Source: Streptomyces antimycoticus
GTDB lineage: Bacteria; Actinomycetota; Actinomycetes; Streptomycetales; Streptomycetaceae
Reading direction: 5' to 3'
Assembly (NCBI RefSeq): GCF_005405925.1
Contig: NZ_BJHV01000001.1
Location: forward strand, 3,844,001-3,908,000
Length of the DNA: 64,000 nt
Position numbers and translations under genes: made by a program. The notes under the pieces were generated by a model. That model was given only the letters and a program-made list of their open reading frames with translations, was not told the DNA's origin and searched no databases. Positions 41,011-50,808 of this stretch are shown here, piece by piece (within the stretch, counting starts at the first letter, position 1; each line of letters opens with the position of its first letter).

Positions 41011-42750
41011 TCAGTCCTTGCGGTCCCCGGCGTCGCCGCCCGCTTCGGGGCCGGGCTCGCCGTCGGTGCGCCCCGCCCCGGAGAGGGGCAGCCTGTTGGA
41101 CGTGGCCACCTCGTGGGGGACGACCTCGGGGTGGTGGAGGTCGAAGGCGGGGGATTCGGAGCGGATCTTCGGCAGGGTGAGGAAGTTGTGCCGGGGCGGC
41201 GGGCATGAGGTGGCCCATTCCAGGGAGCGACCCCATCCCCAGGGGTCGTCGACCTCGACCCGCTTTCCGTACTTCCCGGTCCTCCACACGTTGTAGAGGA
41301 AGGGCAGGGTGGACAGGCCCAGGAGGAAGGAGCCGATGGTGGAGACCGTGTTCAGCGTGGTGAAGCCATCGGCGGCCAGATAGTCGGCGTAGCGGCGCGG
41401 CATGCCCATGGCGCCCAGCCAGTGGTGCACCAGAAAGGTCGTATGGAAGCCGACGAACAGGGTCCAGAAGTGGATCTTGCCGAGACGTTCATCGAGCATC
41501 GTGCCGGTGAACTTGGGCCACCAGAAATAGAATCCGGCGAACATCGCGAAGACCACCGTGCCGAAGACCACGTAGTGGAAGTGGGCGACGACGAAGTAGC
41601 TGTCGTGGACCTCGAAATCCATCGGCGGCGAGGCGAGGATCACCCCGGTCAGTCCGCCGAAGAGGAAGGTGACCAGGAAGCCGATGGACCACAGCATCGG
41701 TGTCTCGAAGGAGAGGGAGCCACGCCACATGGTTCCGATCCAGTTGAAGAACTTCACCCCGGTCGGCACCGCGATGAGGAACGTCGTAAAGGAGAAGAAC
41801 GGCAGGAGCACCGCCCCGGTGGCGAACATATGGTGTGCCCATACCGTCGCGGAGAGGCCGGTGATGGCGATGGTGGCGCCCACCAGACCGATATAGCCGA
41901 AGACGACCTTGCGGGAGAACACCGGAATGATTTCGGTGATGATGCCGAAGAACGGCAGGGCGATGATGTAGACCTCGGGGTGGCCGAAGAACCAGAAGAG
42001 GTGCTGCCAGAGAATCGGCCCGCCGTTGGCCCCCTCGAAGACGACCGCGCCGAATTTACGGTCCGCCTCCAGCACCAGCAGGGCGGCCGCCAGGACGGGG
42101 AAGGCGAGCAACACCAGGATCGAGGTGAAGAGGATGTTCCAGGTGAAGATGGGCAGGCGGAACATCGTCATTCCCGGGGCGCGCATGCACACCACGGTCG
42201 TGATGAAGTTGACGGCCCCAGGATCGTCCCGAAGCCGGAGAGGGCGAGGCCCATCACCCACATGTCGCCGCCCACGCCGGGTGTGCGGGTCTTGCTGCTG
42301 AGCGGTGTATAGGCCGTCCAGCCGAAGTCGGCCGCGCCGCTGGGGGTGAGCAGACTGCCGATCACGATCAGCCCGCCGAAGGCGAAGAGCCAGTACGAGA
42401 ACATGTTCAGCCGGGGAAGGCGACATCCGGGGCGCCGATCTGCAGCGGCATGATCTCGTTGGCGAATCCGGCGAAGACCGGTGTGGCGAAGAGCAGCAGC
42501 ATCAGCGTGCCGTGCAGGGTGAAAGCCTGGTTGTACTGCTCCGGACTGACCAGTTGCAGTCCGGGCCGGGCGAGTTCGGCCCGCATGACCATCGCCAGAA
42601 GGCCGCCGATGAGAAAGAAACCGAACGCGGTCACCAAGTACAGGTGTCCGATTTTCTTATGGTCCGTGGTGGTGAGCCAGTCGACCACGACGCTGCCGAG
42701 TTTGGTGGTTTCGGGGGAGCTTCAAATTCGGGCTTGGTTGTCGTCGCCAT
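41011..42750 (-). CDS. ctaD: cytochrome c oxidase subunit I, three apparent frameshifts
   Basis: Repaired length is about 580 residues, start ATG 42750 ([12 protein letters not shown]). This is the haem a / haem a3-CuB subunit of the aa3 terminal oxidase, with twelve membrane helices. Landmarks: [21 protein letters not shown], the CuB/Tyr motif GHPEVYI, HH in [20 protein letters not shown]. Frame is lost near 42713, 42415 and 42217; in each case one more base in a C/G run restores the conserved sequence. No other oxidase gene adjoins, so it is probably an extra ctaD copy. The C-terminal ~60 residues are a disordered Gly/Pro/Asp-rich tail. Confidence 0.88.
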
Positions 42751-42896
42751 GTCCGTGTCCGCTCCTCGGCAGAATGCATGTGTGGGCGGCCGGCGGCACC
42801 GGCCAACGCATACGTTGTATTGATTCGCCCACCATTACCCGAAGCGGGACGGCGATTCGGACCCGACTCGCCGTAGAGGATTTATCTGTGCCGCCC

Positions 42897-43316
42897 TTAT
42901 GGCTGTGGCTTTGTCTGTGCGGTCTTTCCCGCCTCCAACTGGGACTTCGCCTCGCGCAGGGCGCGGCGTACCTCCTGGCGGGGGTCCTGACCGGCCAGCC
43001 TGCCCGGCAGGGCGATGGCGAGCCGCGAGGGCCGATCCTTCGTCCGCGCCGCCAGCTCGGTGCCGCAGTTCCCGGGCGCCGGGCGGATCCGGATCTCCAG
43101 CCGGTCTCCGTAGCGCTCCAGCGGCTCCGGGAGCGCTTCGGCCCATACGTCCGTGGGCGGCCGGTTGACGGTGACCGTCTGCCATCGGCCGCCGTTCTGG
43201 GCGTCGGCCAGCCGGACCATCCGCGACGGCCTGCGCCGCCATCGCCGGATCCCCGCGCTCACGACGATCGCCGCGGCGCTGAGCAGCGCCGATCTCACCC
43301 GTCGCACACGTGACAT
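42897..43316 (-). CDS. conserved hypothetical protein, possibly SRPBCC-like
   Basis: 139 residues from ATG 43316 with a near-perfect AGGAGG seven bases upstream. An N-terminal hydrophobic segment (LLSAAAIVVSAG) may anchor it. The middle (WQTVTVNRPPTDVW ... LEIRIRPAPGNCGTELAAR) resembles the strand-helix start of polyketide-cyclase/START-type domains, but the protein is short for that fold. The C-terminus is a charged helix. Function unknown. Confidence 0.7.
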   Translation of the reverse strand: MSRVRRVRSALLSAAAIVVSAGIRRWRRRPSRMVRLADAQNGGRWQTVTVNRPPTDVWAEALPEPLERYGDRLEIRIRPAPGNCGTELAARTKDRPSRLAIALPGRLAGQDPRQEVRRALREAKSQLEAGKTAQTKPQP

Positions 43317-43771
43317 CGGTTCCTCCTGTCTTCCGGCATGAGGATGGGCAGGCGCCCCACATTCGGGCACATGCCTCTGCGGACATACTCCGCTCTCCGC
43401 ACGGCACCCGCCCGTCGTGGGCCAGGGTCCACCGCCGGTTACCCATGGCCGGAGGGCCCAATCAGACGGCTCTGCGCGGGCGGGTGTTGGTGGAGGCGGA
43501 CCGTTTTCCCCGCCCGATCCGGGTCACCCGGAAGGGTGGCGTCGGGTCCGGCCGGACGGATTCCGAAAAACGTTCGACCGGACGAGGGGCCATCGAAGGG
43601 CGCCTGAGCTGGGCCGTCGCGGACACCGGCGGTCGGGGCCGCACCATCCCTGGCCGGTTTTGCCAGCCCAGAAGGCATACATGGGAATCCCTTTACCATC
43701 CCATTCGTTCCACGCATGCCCCCCACGGAACAGAGAACGAACCCAGTGACAGTGAAGGAGTGGACGCCGCG
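43317..43771. promoter_or_regulatory. divergent intergenic region upstream of the Spo0M-like gene
   Basis: 455 bases without a supported gene; the Spo0M reading frame stays open through it, but GAAGGAG near 43754 marks ATG 43772 as the start. No operator recognised. Confidence 0.4.
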
Positions 43772-44860
43772 ATGGTGTTCAAACGAGTGCTCGGCTCGCT
43801 CGGGGTCGGTGGACCCGTCGTGGACACGGTCCTGGACCGGGAGCCGGTGCGCCCCGGTGGGGTGGTGCGGGGGCAGGTGCGGCTTCGGGGCGGCGGCCGG
43901 GCCTGCGATATCGAGCACCTCGCACTGGAACTGGTCGCCAGGGTCGAGGCCGGGCACGGCGGCGAGGAGCGCGCGGGCGGCGTGGTCTTCGACCGCCTCC
44001 GGCTCAGCGGGGGCTTCCGGCTCGACATTAGAGAGCACAGAGACGTTCCGTTCACCCTTCACATACCGTGGGGAACGCCGCTCACCGAGCTCTCCGGGCA
44101 GCCGCTGGGCGTCGTCCTGGGCATCCGGATCGAGCTCGCGTCGGCGAGCGCGAAGGACCACGGCGATCCGGAAGAGCTGATCGTGCGCCCGCTGCCGGCC
44201 CAGGAAGCCGTGCTGGGGGCGCTGGGGCGGCTCGGCTTCGGCCTCATCGCCGCCGATCTGCGGCTCGGCCATATCGCCGGCACCGAGCAGACCCTCCCCT
44301 TCCACCAGGAGATCGAGCTCACCCCCGCCCCGCGGTACATCCACGACATGAACGAGCTCGCGCTGACCCTTCTCACCGGCCCCGATGGCATGGAGGTCGT
44401 CCTGGAGGCCGACAAGCGCGTCAGGCCCTTCTCCGGCGCATCCTCCCCTGGCGGGTCCTCCCCTGGCGGGTCCTCCCCCGCCGGGTCCTTCCCCGCCGGG
44501 TCCTTCCCCGGCGGGTCCTTCCCCGGCGAGCGACTACCCGGTGGCCCTGCCGCCCTGGGCCGCCACACCGTGAGCCATGAGGGCCTCGAGCATCGCGACT
44601 GGACCGCCGAGGTCGACTCCTGGATACAGGCGCTCATCGCGGCCCGCACCGCCCACACGCCCCGCGCCGGGACGATCATCTCGGACGTCACGGCCGGTAT
44701 GGCGGCCGGAACCGCGGGCGGCATGGTCGCGGCCGGGCTCGGCGACGCGTTAGGAAACTTAGGGGGCTTAGGAGACTTAGACGGCTTAGACGGCTTAGAC
44801 GGCTTGAAAGACTTAAAAGACCTGAGGGACGCGGGGCACGAGGAAGCGGACCAGGGCTGA
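43772..44860 (+). CDS. Spo0M-family sporulation protein with a TTA-rich C-terminal tail
   Basis: 362 residues. The N-terminal ~230 residues are the arrestin-like Spo0M fold (MVFKRVLGSLGVGGPVVDT, RPGGVVRGQVRLRGG, LPFHQEIELTPAPRYI). A Ser/Pro/Gly repeat (SSPGGSSPAGSFPAG type, 44433-44530) interrupts the C-terminal part. The GRHTVSHEGLEHRDW segment follows. The last ~40 residues are a glycine/leucine repeat in which seven of the leucines are TTA codons (44750-44815), so full translation should need the bldA tRNA. Spo0M proteins are linked to sporulation control in Bacillus and Streptomyces. Confidence 0.85.
   Translation: MVFKRVLGSLGVGGPVVDTVLDREPVRPGGVVRGQVRLRGGGRACDIEHLALELVARVEAGHGGEERAGGVVFDRLRLSGGFRLDIREHRDVPFTLHIPWGTPLTELSGQPLGVVLGIRIELASASAKDHGDPEELIVRPLPAQEAVLGALGRLGFGLIAADLRLGHIAGTEQTLPFHQEIELTPAPRYIHDMNELALTLLTGPDGMEVVLEADKRVRPFSGASSPGGSSPGGSSPAGSFPAGSFPGGSFPGERLPGGPAALGRHTVSHEGLEHRDWTAEVDSWIQALIAARTAHTPRAGTIISDVTAGMAAGTAGGMVAAGLGDALGNLGGLGDLDGLDGLDGLKDLKDLRDAGHEEADQG
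44750..44815 (+). repeat. run of seven TTA codons in 9-base repeats
   Basis: In-frame TTA codons start at 44750, 44759, 44768, 44777, 44786, 44795 and 44813. The repeat unit is TTA-GAC-GGC or a close variant. One unit (44804) has TTG instead. Confidence 0.95.
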
Positions 44861-44869
44861 GACGCGCGA

Positions 44870-44897
44870 AAGGGCCGCGGATCTCCCCGCGGCCCTT
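44870..44897. terminator. bidirectional hairpin terminator
   Basis: AAGGGCCGCGG (44870-44880) pairs perfectly with CCGCGGCCCTT (44887-44897) across a six-base loop, between convergent genes. Confidence 0.85.
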
Positions 44898-44919
44898 CCG
44901 GTGCACCACCGGTGAACGA

Positions 44920-46227
44920 CTAGGAACGGCGCCCCACGGCATCGGAGTCGTCCACCGTCTCCCGTGACTCCTCCGTCACGCGATCACCTCCGTTCTCGCC
45001 CCCGCTCTCGACCCCGGCCTCACCCTCGCCCTCGACCGCCGCCGCGGGAGCGGGCTCGCGGCGCGCCGCCAGCCGGGCCGTGACCCGTCGGGCGACGGGC
45101 TCCGTCCAGCGGGCGGTGAGCGGGCCGAGGACGACCAGGATCAGGACGTACGCCGTGGCCAGCGGGCCCAGCGAGGGTTCGATACCGGCGGTGACGGCGA
45201 GTCCCGCGATGACGATCGAGAACTCGCCCCGGGCCACCAGCGTGCCGCCCGCCCGCCAGCGGCCCCGTTCGGAGATCCCGGCCCGCCGCGCCGCCCAGTA
45301 GCCGGTGGCGATCTTCGTACTGGCGGTGAGGACGGCCAGCGTCATGGCGGGCAGCAGCACCGGGGGGATGCTGGCCGGGTCCGTGTGCAGACCGAAGAAG
45401 ACGAAGAAGACGGCGGCGAACAGATCCCGCAGCGGGCTGAGCAGATGGTGGGTGCCCTCGGCGACCTCCCCGGACAGGGCGATGCCCACCAGGAACGCGC
45501 CGACGGCCGCCGACACCTGGAGCTGCTGGGCGATCCCCGCCACCAACAGCGTCAGCCCGAGCACCACCAGCAGCAGCTTCTCGGGGTCGTCGCTGGAGAC
45601 GAAACGGGAGATGTGCCGGCCGTAGCGGACGGCCAGGAACAGCACCAGACCGGCCACGCCGAGGGCGATGGCCAGGGTGACGCTGCCCGCCGCCAGGCCC
45701 GCACCGGCCAGCAGGGCGGTGACGATCGGCAGATAGACGGCCATCGCCAGGTCTTCGAGGACCAGGATGCTCAGGATCACCGGGGTCTCGCGATTGCCGA
45801 GCCGGCCCAGATCGCCGAGGACCTTGGCGATGACACCGGAGGAGGAGATCCAGGTGACGCCGGCCAGCACCACGGCGGCCACCGGCCCCCATCCCAGCAG
45901 CAGGGCCATGACGGCGCCGGGCAGCGCGTTGAGCACCGCGTCGACGAGCCCGGCCCGGTACTGGGTCTTGAGATTGCTGACCAGATCGCTGGCGGTGTAC
46001 TCCAGGCCGAGCATCAGCAGCAGGAGGATGACGCCGATCTCGGCGCCGGTCGCGACGAACTCCTCGCTGGTCCCCAGCGGCAGCAGCCCGCCCTCGCCGA
46101 AGGCCAGTCCGGCCAGCAGATACAGCGGGATCGGGGAGAACTGAAACCGGCCGGCCAGCCGCCCCAGCAGCCCGAGGCCCAGGATGACCGCGCCGAACTC
46201 GATCAGAAAGACGGCAGACGAATGCAC
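44920..46227 (-). CDS. CPA2-family cation:proton antiporter (KefB/KhtU type)
   Basis: 435 residues with about twelve membrane helices and a cytoplasmic Glu/Gly-rich tail. Family landmarks are IPLYLLAGLAFGEGGLLPLG, SSGVIAKVLGDLGRLGNRE and LEDLAMAVYLPI. There is no fused TrkA-N domain. The regulatory subunit is the separate gene just upstream, four bases away. Together they should exchange K+ (or Na+) for protons. Confidence 0.88.
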   Translation of the reverse strand: MHSSAVFLIEFGAVILGLGLLGRLAGRFQFSPIPLYLLAGLAFGEGGLLPLGTSEEFVATGAEIGVILLLLMLGLEYTASDLVSNLKTQYRAGLVDAVLNALPGAVMALLLGWGPVAAVVLAGVTWISSSGVIAKVLGDLGRLGNRETPVILSILVLEDLAMAVYLPIVTALLAGAGLAAGSVTLAIALGVAGLVLFLAVRYGRHISRFVSSDDPEKLLLVVLGLTLLVAGIAQQLQVSAAVGAFLVGIALSGEVAEGTHHLLSPLRDLFAAVFFVFFGLHTDPASIPPVLLPAMTLAVLTASTKIATGYWAARRAGISERGRWRAGGTLVARGEFSIVIAGLAVTAGIEPSLGPLATAYVLILVVLGPLTARWTEPVARRVTARLAARREPAPAAAVEGEGEAGVESGGENGGDRVTEESRETVDDSDAVGRRS

Positions 46228-46231
46228 GGGC

Positions 46232-46702
46232 CTACACCCGCCCGAGTATCGCCGCGGCCGAGTCCACGCCCTCGCGGGTACCGATCACGATCAGCTCGTC
46301 CCCACCGGCCAGCCGGAAGTCGGGGGTCGGGGAGGGGATCGCCTCCGCCCTGCGCAGCACGGCCACGATCGAGACGCCGGTCTCGGTCCGCATCCGCGTC
46401 TCGCCCAGCACCCGCCCGTTCCAGTACGACGTGGACGACAGCTCGATCCGCTCGGCCACCAGCCCCAGCTCGGTGGTGGACAGCAGGTTCGGGCTGTGAT
46501 GGCTCGGCATCAGGACCCCCACCAGCGCTTCCGCTTCCCCCGCGGTCAGCCTGGTGGACAGGGCGCACTCATCGGGATCCTCCTTCCGGTACGCACTCAG
46601 CGTCCGGTCTCCGTCGCGGTGCGCGATGACCGACAGCAGCCGGTTTTCTCGTGTCGTCAGGTCGTAGCGAACCCCGATGCCGGGCAATGGCGTACTGCTC
46701 AT
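46232..46702 (-). CDS. TrkA-C domain regulatory subunit (KhtT type) of the antiporter
   Basis: 156 residues from ATG 46702; an in-frame start 21 bases upstream is possible. The N-terminal half is a small alpha/beta domain (GIGVRYDLTTRENRLLSVIAH). The C-terminal half is a TrkA-C (RCK-C) domain: VLGETRMRTETGVSIVAVLR, then DFRLAGGDELIVIG. In Bacillus, KhtT modulates the KhtU antiporter in response to ligand and pH. The short gap to the antiporter gene supports one operon. Confidence 0.87.
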   Translation of the reverse strand: MSSTPLPGIGVRYDLTTRENRLLSVIAHRDGDRTLSAYRKEDPDECALSTRLTAGEAEALVGVLMPSHHSPNLLSTTELGLVAERIELSSTSYWNGRVLGETRMRTETGVSIVAVLRRAEAIPSPTPDFRLAGGDELIVIGTREGVDSAAAILGRV

Positions 46703-46880
46703 CCGCGGAGCGCCCACAATCATCCCTCTCGTCGCTCGAGTCTCGTGCCACCCTAACGAATGGCAAAGAATTGGTAATGAGGGCCGGTAAGTGAGGGCGC
46801 GATGGGACGATGCCGACCGCATAAGGGTGGGGTGGCCATCGACAGGCGAGGAGGATGGTGCCCGGGGGAGGATGGTGCCC

Positions 46881-47303
46881 ATGATTGAGTGGAGGCGGCT
46901 CAGCACAGGCATCAGGCCGGTTCCCGATCCGGTCGCCACTCCCGTCATCTGGGGCGGGGCCTTCCTCGGTGCGCTGGTGCTGGTGGTAACCCTGAACTTC
47001 CTCGGCGGCCACGGCCGCCCGATGTTCGCCCTGATCGGGCTCTCGCTGCTGGCCGCCCTGCTGGGGCTGTGCGCGCGTTTCGTCGCGGCGCCGGGTACGG
47101 CGGCGCTGTGCTGGCTGTTCCTCAACGGCTTCGCCATTCCGCCCGCGGGCCATCTCTCCTGGGCGGTCGACCGCGACGCCCGCTGGCTCGCCTGCCTCCT
47201 GGTGGCGGCCGTCGCGGGCACCGCGCTCGCCCGTGTCGTCAACGCCCGGGCGGGATACCGCCGCGTCTCCCCGCTCGGCCGCCGGCCGGGGCCGCCGGAT
47301 TGA
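46881..47303 (+). CDS. small membrane protein of unknown function
   Basis: 140 residues from ATG 46881, with GGGAGG about ten bases upstream. Four membrane helices can be read at residues ~20-40, 45-65, 68-85 and 100-118. A charged N-terminus (MIEWRRLSTGIRP) and basic tail are cytoplasmic by charge. The ribosome-binding region lies in a 13-base direct duplication (AGGATGGTGCCC at about 46851 and 46869). I do not recognise the family. Confidence 0.7.
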   Translation: MIEWRRLSTGIRPVPDPVATPVIWGGAFLGALVLVVTLNFLGGHGRPMFALIGLSLLAALLGLCARFVAAPGTAALCWLFLNGFAIPPAGHLSWAVDRDARWLACLLVAAVAGTALARVVNARAGYRRVSPLGRRPGPPD

Positions 47304-47339
47304 GCGACGTCCGATCCGACGTCCGGCCGATGGTCGTAG

Positions 47340-47357
47340 GTCCCACGGCCGTGGGAC
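47340..47357. promoter_or_regulatory. perfect 18-base palindrome
   Basis: GTCCCACGGCCGTGGGAC reads the same on both strands. It lies 37 bases after the membrane protein gene and 110 bases before the VOC gene. It could be an operator for the VOC gene or a terminator stem without a loop. Confidence 0.55.
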
Positions 47358-47466
47358 GGCCCGGCGAAAGGCCGATGCTCCAGGGGCGGACCCGTCCTTA
47401 CGCTGTGGGGCGCTGCCCGGCGGTCACGGTGCCGTCGGTGTGTTCCTCACGACGTAGGAGACGCCC

Positions 47467-47877
47467 ATGCCCGCCGACGGTCAGAGCCATATCCGTATCG
47501 CCCGCCCCTCGCGCGACCTCGCGGCGGCGGAGCGCTTCTGGTGTGGCGGGCTGGGGTTGAGCGTGGTGTACCGGGTCGAGGGCGGTGACCGGGCCGGGGA
47601 ACACGATCTGCTGATGGTGGGCTGGCCGGACGCCTCCTGGCACCTGGAGCTCGTCCACGAGGCGGCCCACCCCGTCGGGCCCCGGCCGACCGAGGAGGAT
47701 CTCCTGGTGATCTACCTCGACGAACCGGTCCCCGAGGACCTGGTGGCCCGCCTCACCGAGCACGGCGGCACCCGCGTGCTCTCCCCCAATCCGTACTGGA
47801 ACGAATGGGGCGTCACGATTGAGGACCCCGACGGCTACCGCCTGGTGCTGTGCCGGCGGGGCTGGTCGAATTCCTGA
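47467..47877 (+). CDS. VOC-family (glyoxalase/bleomycin resistance type) protein
   Basis: 136 residues from ATG 47467 with TAGGAG upstream. Two beta-alpha-beta-beta-beta units are visible: HIRIARPSRDLAAAERFWCGGLGL, then HLELVHE, VIYLDEP and EDPDGYRLVLC with the metal-binding glutamate. Such proteins are metal-dependent isomerases, dioxygenases or drug-binding proteins; the substrate cannot be assigned. Confidence 0.87.
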   Translation: MPADGQSHIRIARPSRDLAAAERFWCGGLGLSVVYRVEGGDRAGEHDLLMVGWPDASWHLELVHEAAHPVGPRPTEEDLLVIYLDEPVPEDLVARLTEHGGTRVLSPNPYWNEWGVTIEDPDGYRLVLCRRGWSNS

Positions 47878-48248
47878 CGGCGCCGGGGCCGCTCGCCAAG
47901 GCGCGGGGGCCGCCCGAGGCGCCGGGGCCACGCGCCCAGGCGCCGGGGCCGCTCGCCCGCATGCGGGGGCCACTCGCCGAGCCGCCGGGTACTCGCCAAG
48001 CTGCCGGGGCTACCCGCCCGGGGCCGCTTCGCCAGGCGTCGGCGCCATGTCGCGGCGCGCCGGGCCCCTCGCGCTGAGCGGCGGGCTCGATGAAGTCCGG
48101 TGCGGTTCGGGTGCGCCCCGAAGGGGCGCGGGGCTGTGTCGATGCGCGGGTCCGCCGCGGCCGTGTCGATAGGCGGCTCCGCCGCGTGGCCGGCCACGAC
48201 ACTGCCGCGGATGAACGACCGCACCTCGCGGCACTTCCCGCGGAGCGC
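47878..48248. repeat. intergenic region of degenerate GC-rich repeats
   Basis: 371 bases between convergent genes. From 47879 to about 48030 it consists of imperfect ~21-base repeats built on GCCGGGGCCGCTCGCC and variants. No gene or hairpin terminator stands out from the repeats. Confidence 0.7.
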
Positions 48249-49274
48249 TCAGCGCGGCAGCGTCAGGACCGCCACACCGTTGACGCGGTCGGCGGCGAGG
48301 TCGTCGAGGGCGGCGTCCGCCCGGTCGAAGGGGTAGGGGGTGACCGTGGCGCTGATGCGGGCCTCGGCGGCCGCGGCGAGGAATTCGCGCCCGTCCTCGC
48401 GGGTGTTGGCGGTGACGCTGCGCATGGTGCGTTCGCGGAAGAGGTGGCGCTCGTAGTCGAGGGACGGAATGTCCGAGAGGTAGATCCCGGCGATGCTCAG
48501 CGTGCCGCCGGCGTCCAGGGCCTCCAGGGCGACCGGGACCAGTTGGCCCACCGGGGCGAAGAGGATGGCGGCGTCGAGGGGCTCGGGCGGGCGGTCGTAG
48601 GAGTCGTTCGCGGAGGCGGCGCCGAGCTCCAGGGCGAGGGTCTGGGCGGCGGGTGAGCGGGTCAGGACGTGGACGACGGCGCCCTGGGCGATGGCGACCT
48701 GGGCGGTGAGGTGGGCGGAGCCGCCGAAGCCGTAGATGCCGAGCCGGCCGCCCGGCGGGAGGTCGGCGCGGCGCAGGGCGCGGTAGCCGATGATGCCGGC
48801 GCACAGCAGCGGGGCGAGTTCCTCGTCGGTGTATCCGGAGGGCAGCTCATAGGCGTAGGCCGCCGGTACGGTGACGTACTCGGCGTAGCCGCCGTCCGCG
48901 TCCCAGCCGGTGTACTCCGAGGACGGGCACAGGTTCTCCTGGCCCCGGAGGCAGTAGCGGCACCGGCCGCAGGTGCGCCGCAGCCAGGGGACGCCGAGCC
49001 GGATTCCGGGGCCGGGCCCGTGCGCCCGCGAGCCCGCCGCGACGACCTCGCCGACAGCCTCATGGCCGGGGACGACGGGACTGCGGTGCGGGGGCAGGTC
49101 GCCGTCGCGGACATGCAGATCGGTGCGGCACACCCCGCAGGCCCGGACCCGGATCAGCAGCTCGTCCTCCGCCGGCCGTGGCACCGGCAGCTCCACCTGC
49201 TCGATCCGGCCCGGGGCGGGGACCACCCATGCCCGCATGGTCGCCGGAAGGTCGGCCTTCGCGTCCGTCGTCAC
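48249..49274 (-). CDS. zinc-dependent alcohol dehydrogenase family protein
   Basis: 341 residues, medium-chain dehydrogenase fold. Catalytic zinc ligands lie in [10 protein letters not shown] and GHEAVGEV. The structural zinc cluster is [15 protein letters not shown]. The Rossmann motif reads GFGGSAHL (GxGGxA type). It should oxidise alcohols or reduce aldehydes with NAD(P)H. Typical length; single gene. Confidence 0.93.
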   Translation of the reverse strand: MTTDAKADLPATMRAWVVPAPGRIEQVELPVPRPAEDELLIRVRACGVCRTDLHVRDGDLPPHRSPVVPGHEAVGEVVAAGSRAHGPGPGIRLGVPWLRRTCGRCRYCLRGQENLCPSSEYTGWDADGGYAEYVTVPAAYAYELPSGYTDEELAPLLCAGIIGYRALRRADLPPGGRLGIYGFGGSAHLTAQVAIAQGAVVHVLTRSPAAQTLALELGAASANDSYDRPPEPLDAAILFAPVGQLVPVALEALDAGGTLSIAGIYLSDIPSLDYERHLFRERTMRSVTANTREDGREFLAAAAEARISATVTPYPFDRADAALDDLAADRVNGVAVLTLPR

Positions 49275-49387
49275 ACCGTCAACGTAACGCCGTGAGGCCC
49301 GCGGCGACCGTAAGGCACGCGTTCAGGCCATGCGGCGCCAAAAGGGAAGGGATACGGCCGGAAACTGCCAACCGAGTGCGGATGCGG

Positions 49388-49606
49388 TCAGGCCGAGGTG
49401 CCGTCCATCGCGGTGATCAGGCTCTTGGGCCGCATATCGGTCCAGTGCTCGTTGACGTAGTCCAGGCACGCCTGGCGGTCGTCCTCGCCGTGGGCGACCG
49501 TCCAGCCCGCGGGGACCTCGGCGAAGGCCGGCCACAGGGAGTGCTGCCCCTCCTCGTTGACGAGCACGAAATAGCGGCCGTCGGGGTTCTCGAAGGGGTT
49601 GCTCAT
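49388..49606 (-). CDS. MbtH-like protein
   Basis: 72 residues from ATG 49606 with AGGAG upstream. It has the family signature [32 protein letters not shown] and [11 protein letters not shown] with the three conserved tryptophans. MbtH proteins bind and activate NRPS adenylation domains. No NRPS gene is in the window, so it is an orphan that could serve a distant cluster. Confidence 0.96.
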   Translation of the reverse strand: MSNPFENPDGRYFVLVNEEGQHSLWPAFAEVPAGWTVAHGEDDRQACLDYVNEHWTDMRPKSLITAMDGTSA

Positions 49607-49776
49607 CGCGGTTCTCCTCGCTCGCGGTCGGCATCGACAGGGCTTGACGGTACCGGCCGGAGCACGTACCCGCCGAGGGGTCCCCGGGGGCCCTGGGGAA
49701 AAGCCTGGGATACGGAAATGGCACCTTCCTGACGGAATTCCGTGTTCCGGCATGTCCCTCGCCTACGGTCCACGGC

Positions 49777-50808
49777 ATGGTCGCGCCCGCCACAACCGAG
49801 CCCAAGGGCTCCATGGCCATGGAGCTCACCACCGGCGACCCCGCGCTCACGGCCCGTCTGGAACGCGGGATGGACGCCTCGGAGGAGCAGCTGCGCGCTC
49901 TCGCCACCGAGGCCCGGGACCCTTGTGTCGCGGAAGTCGCCGGACATCTCTTCGGCCCCGGCGGAAAGCGGCTGCGCCCGCTTCTGGCGCTGGTCGGCGC
50001 GGAGTTCGGGGTACGCGACCCTTCCGCCGCCGTGCAGGCCGCCACCCTGGCCGAGCTGGTGCATGTCGCCTCGCTCTACCACGACGACGTCATGGACCAG
50101 GCCCGCACCCGGCGCGGGGTTCCCAGCGTCAACGCCCGCTGGGGCAACACCACCGCCGTGCTCGCGGGCAATTGGCTGCTGGCGAAGGCGGCCCAGCTCG
50201 CCGCGGAACTCGGCCCGGAAGCCATTCGATTGCAGTCCAAGGTCACCAATCGGCTGATCATGGGCCAGATACGGGAACTCGTCGGTCCCTCGGACGACGA
50301 CGATCCGCTCTCCCACTACTTCACCGTGGTGGCGGGGAAGTCGGCCTCGCTCATCGCCATGGCGCTGCAGCTGGGGGCGGTCCGGACGGGCGCCCCGGAG
50401 CCTGTCGTCCAGGCGCTCGCCGAATACGGAGAACATCTGGGAATCGCCTTCCAGATATCCGACGACATCCTCGACATCACCTCCACCTCCGAGGTCTCCG
50501 GGAAGGAACAGGGCAAGGATCTCGCGATCGGCGTCGCCAGCCTCCCGGTGCTGCTGGCGCTGGCCGACGAGCGGCCGGAGGCGGGTGAGTTGCGCACCCT
50601 GCTGACCGCCGCCACCGCGGGCCCGGAGGGCACCGGGCTGCCGAGGGCCGTCGCGCTGCTGCACCGCTGCGGGGCGCTCGCGGAGGCGCGGACGGTGATG
50701 CACGCGCGGCTGCTGCGCGCCCGGACCGCGGCGAACGGGCTGCCGGGCGGCTCGGCGACGCGGGTTCTGCACGCGCTGTGCGACTTCGTGGCACGCCGGG
50801 ATCGCTGA
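49777..50808 (+). CDS. polyprenyl (trans-isoprenyl) diphosphate synthase
   Basis: 343 residues. Conserved regions are [11 protein letters not shown], the first aspartate-rich motif [23 protein letters not shown] and the second motif [11 protein letters not shown]. It condenses isopentenyl diphosphate onto an allylic primer. The overall sequence is closest in style to long-chain synthases for menaquinone side chains rather than carotenoid GGPP synthases. No terpene genes adjoin. Product length cannot be read safely. Confidence 0.9.
   Translation: MVAPATTEPKGSMAMELTTGDPALTARLERGMDASEEQLRALATEARDPCVAEVAGHLFGPGGKRLRPLLALVGAEFGVRDPSAAVQAATLAELVHVASLYHDDVMDQARTRRGVPSVNARWGNTTAVLAGNWLLAKAAQLAAELGPEAIRLQSKVTNRLIMGQIRELVGPSDDDDPLSHYFTVVAGKSASLIAMALQLGAVRTGAPEPVVQALAEYGEHLGIAFQISDDILDITSTSEVSGKEQGKDLAIGVASLPVLLALADERPEAGELRTLLTAATAGPEGTGLPRAVALLHRCGALAEARTVMHARLLRARTAANGLPGGSATRVLHALCDFVARRDR

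Noticed and set aside
43310..43771. A longer N-terminus for the Spo0M-like protein
   Set aside because: The frame is open but the family start (MVFKRVLGSLG) and a ribosome site mark 43772.
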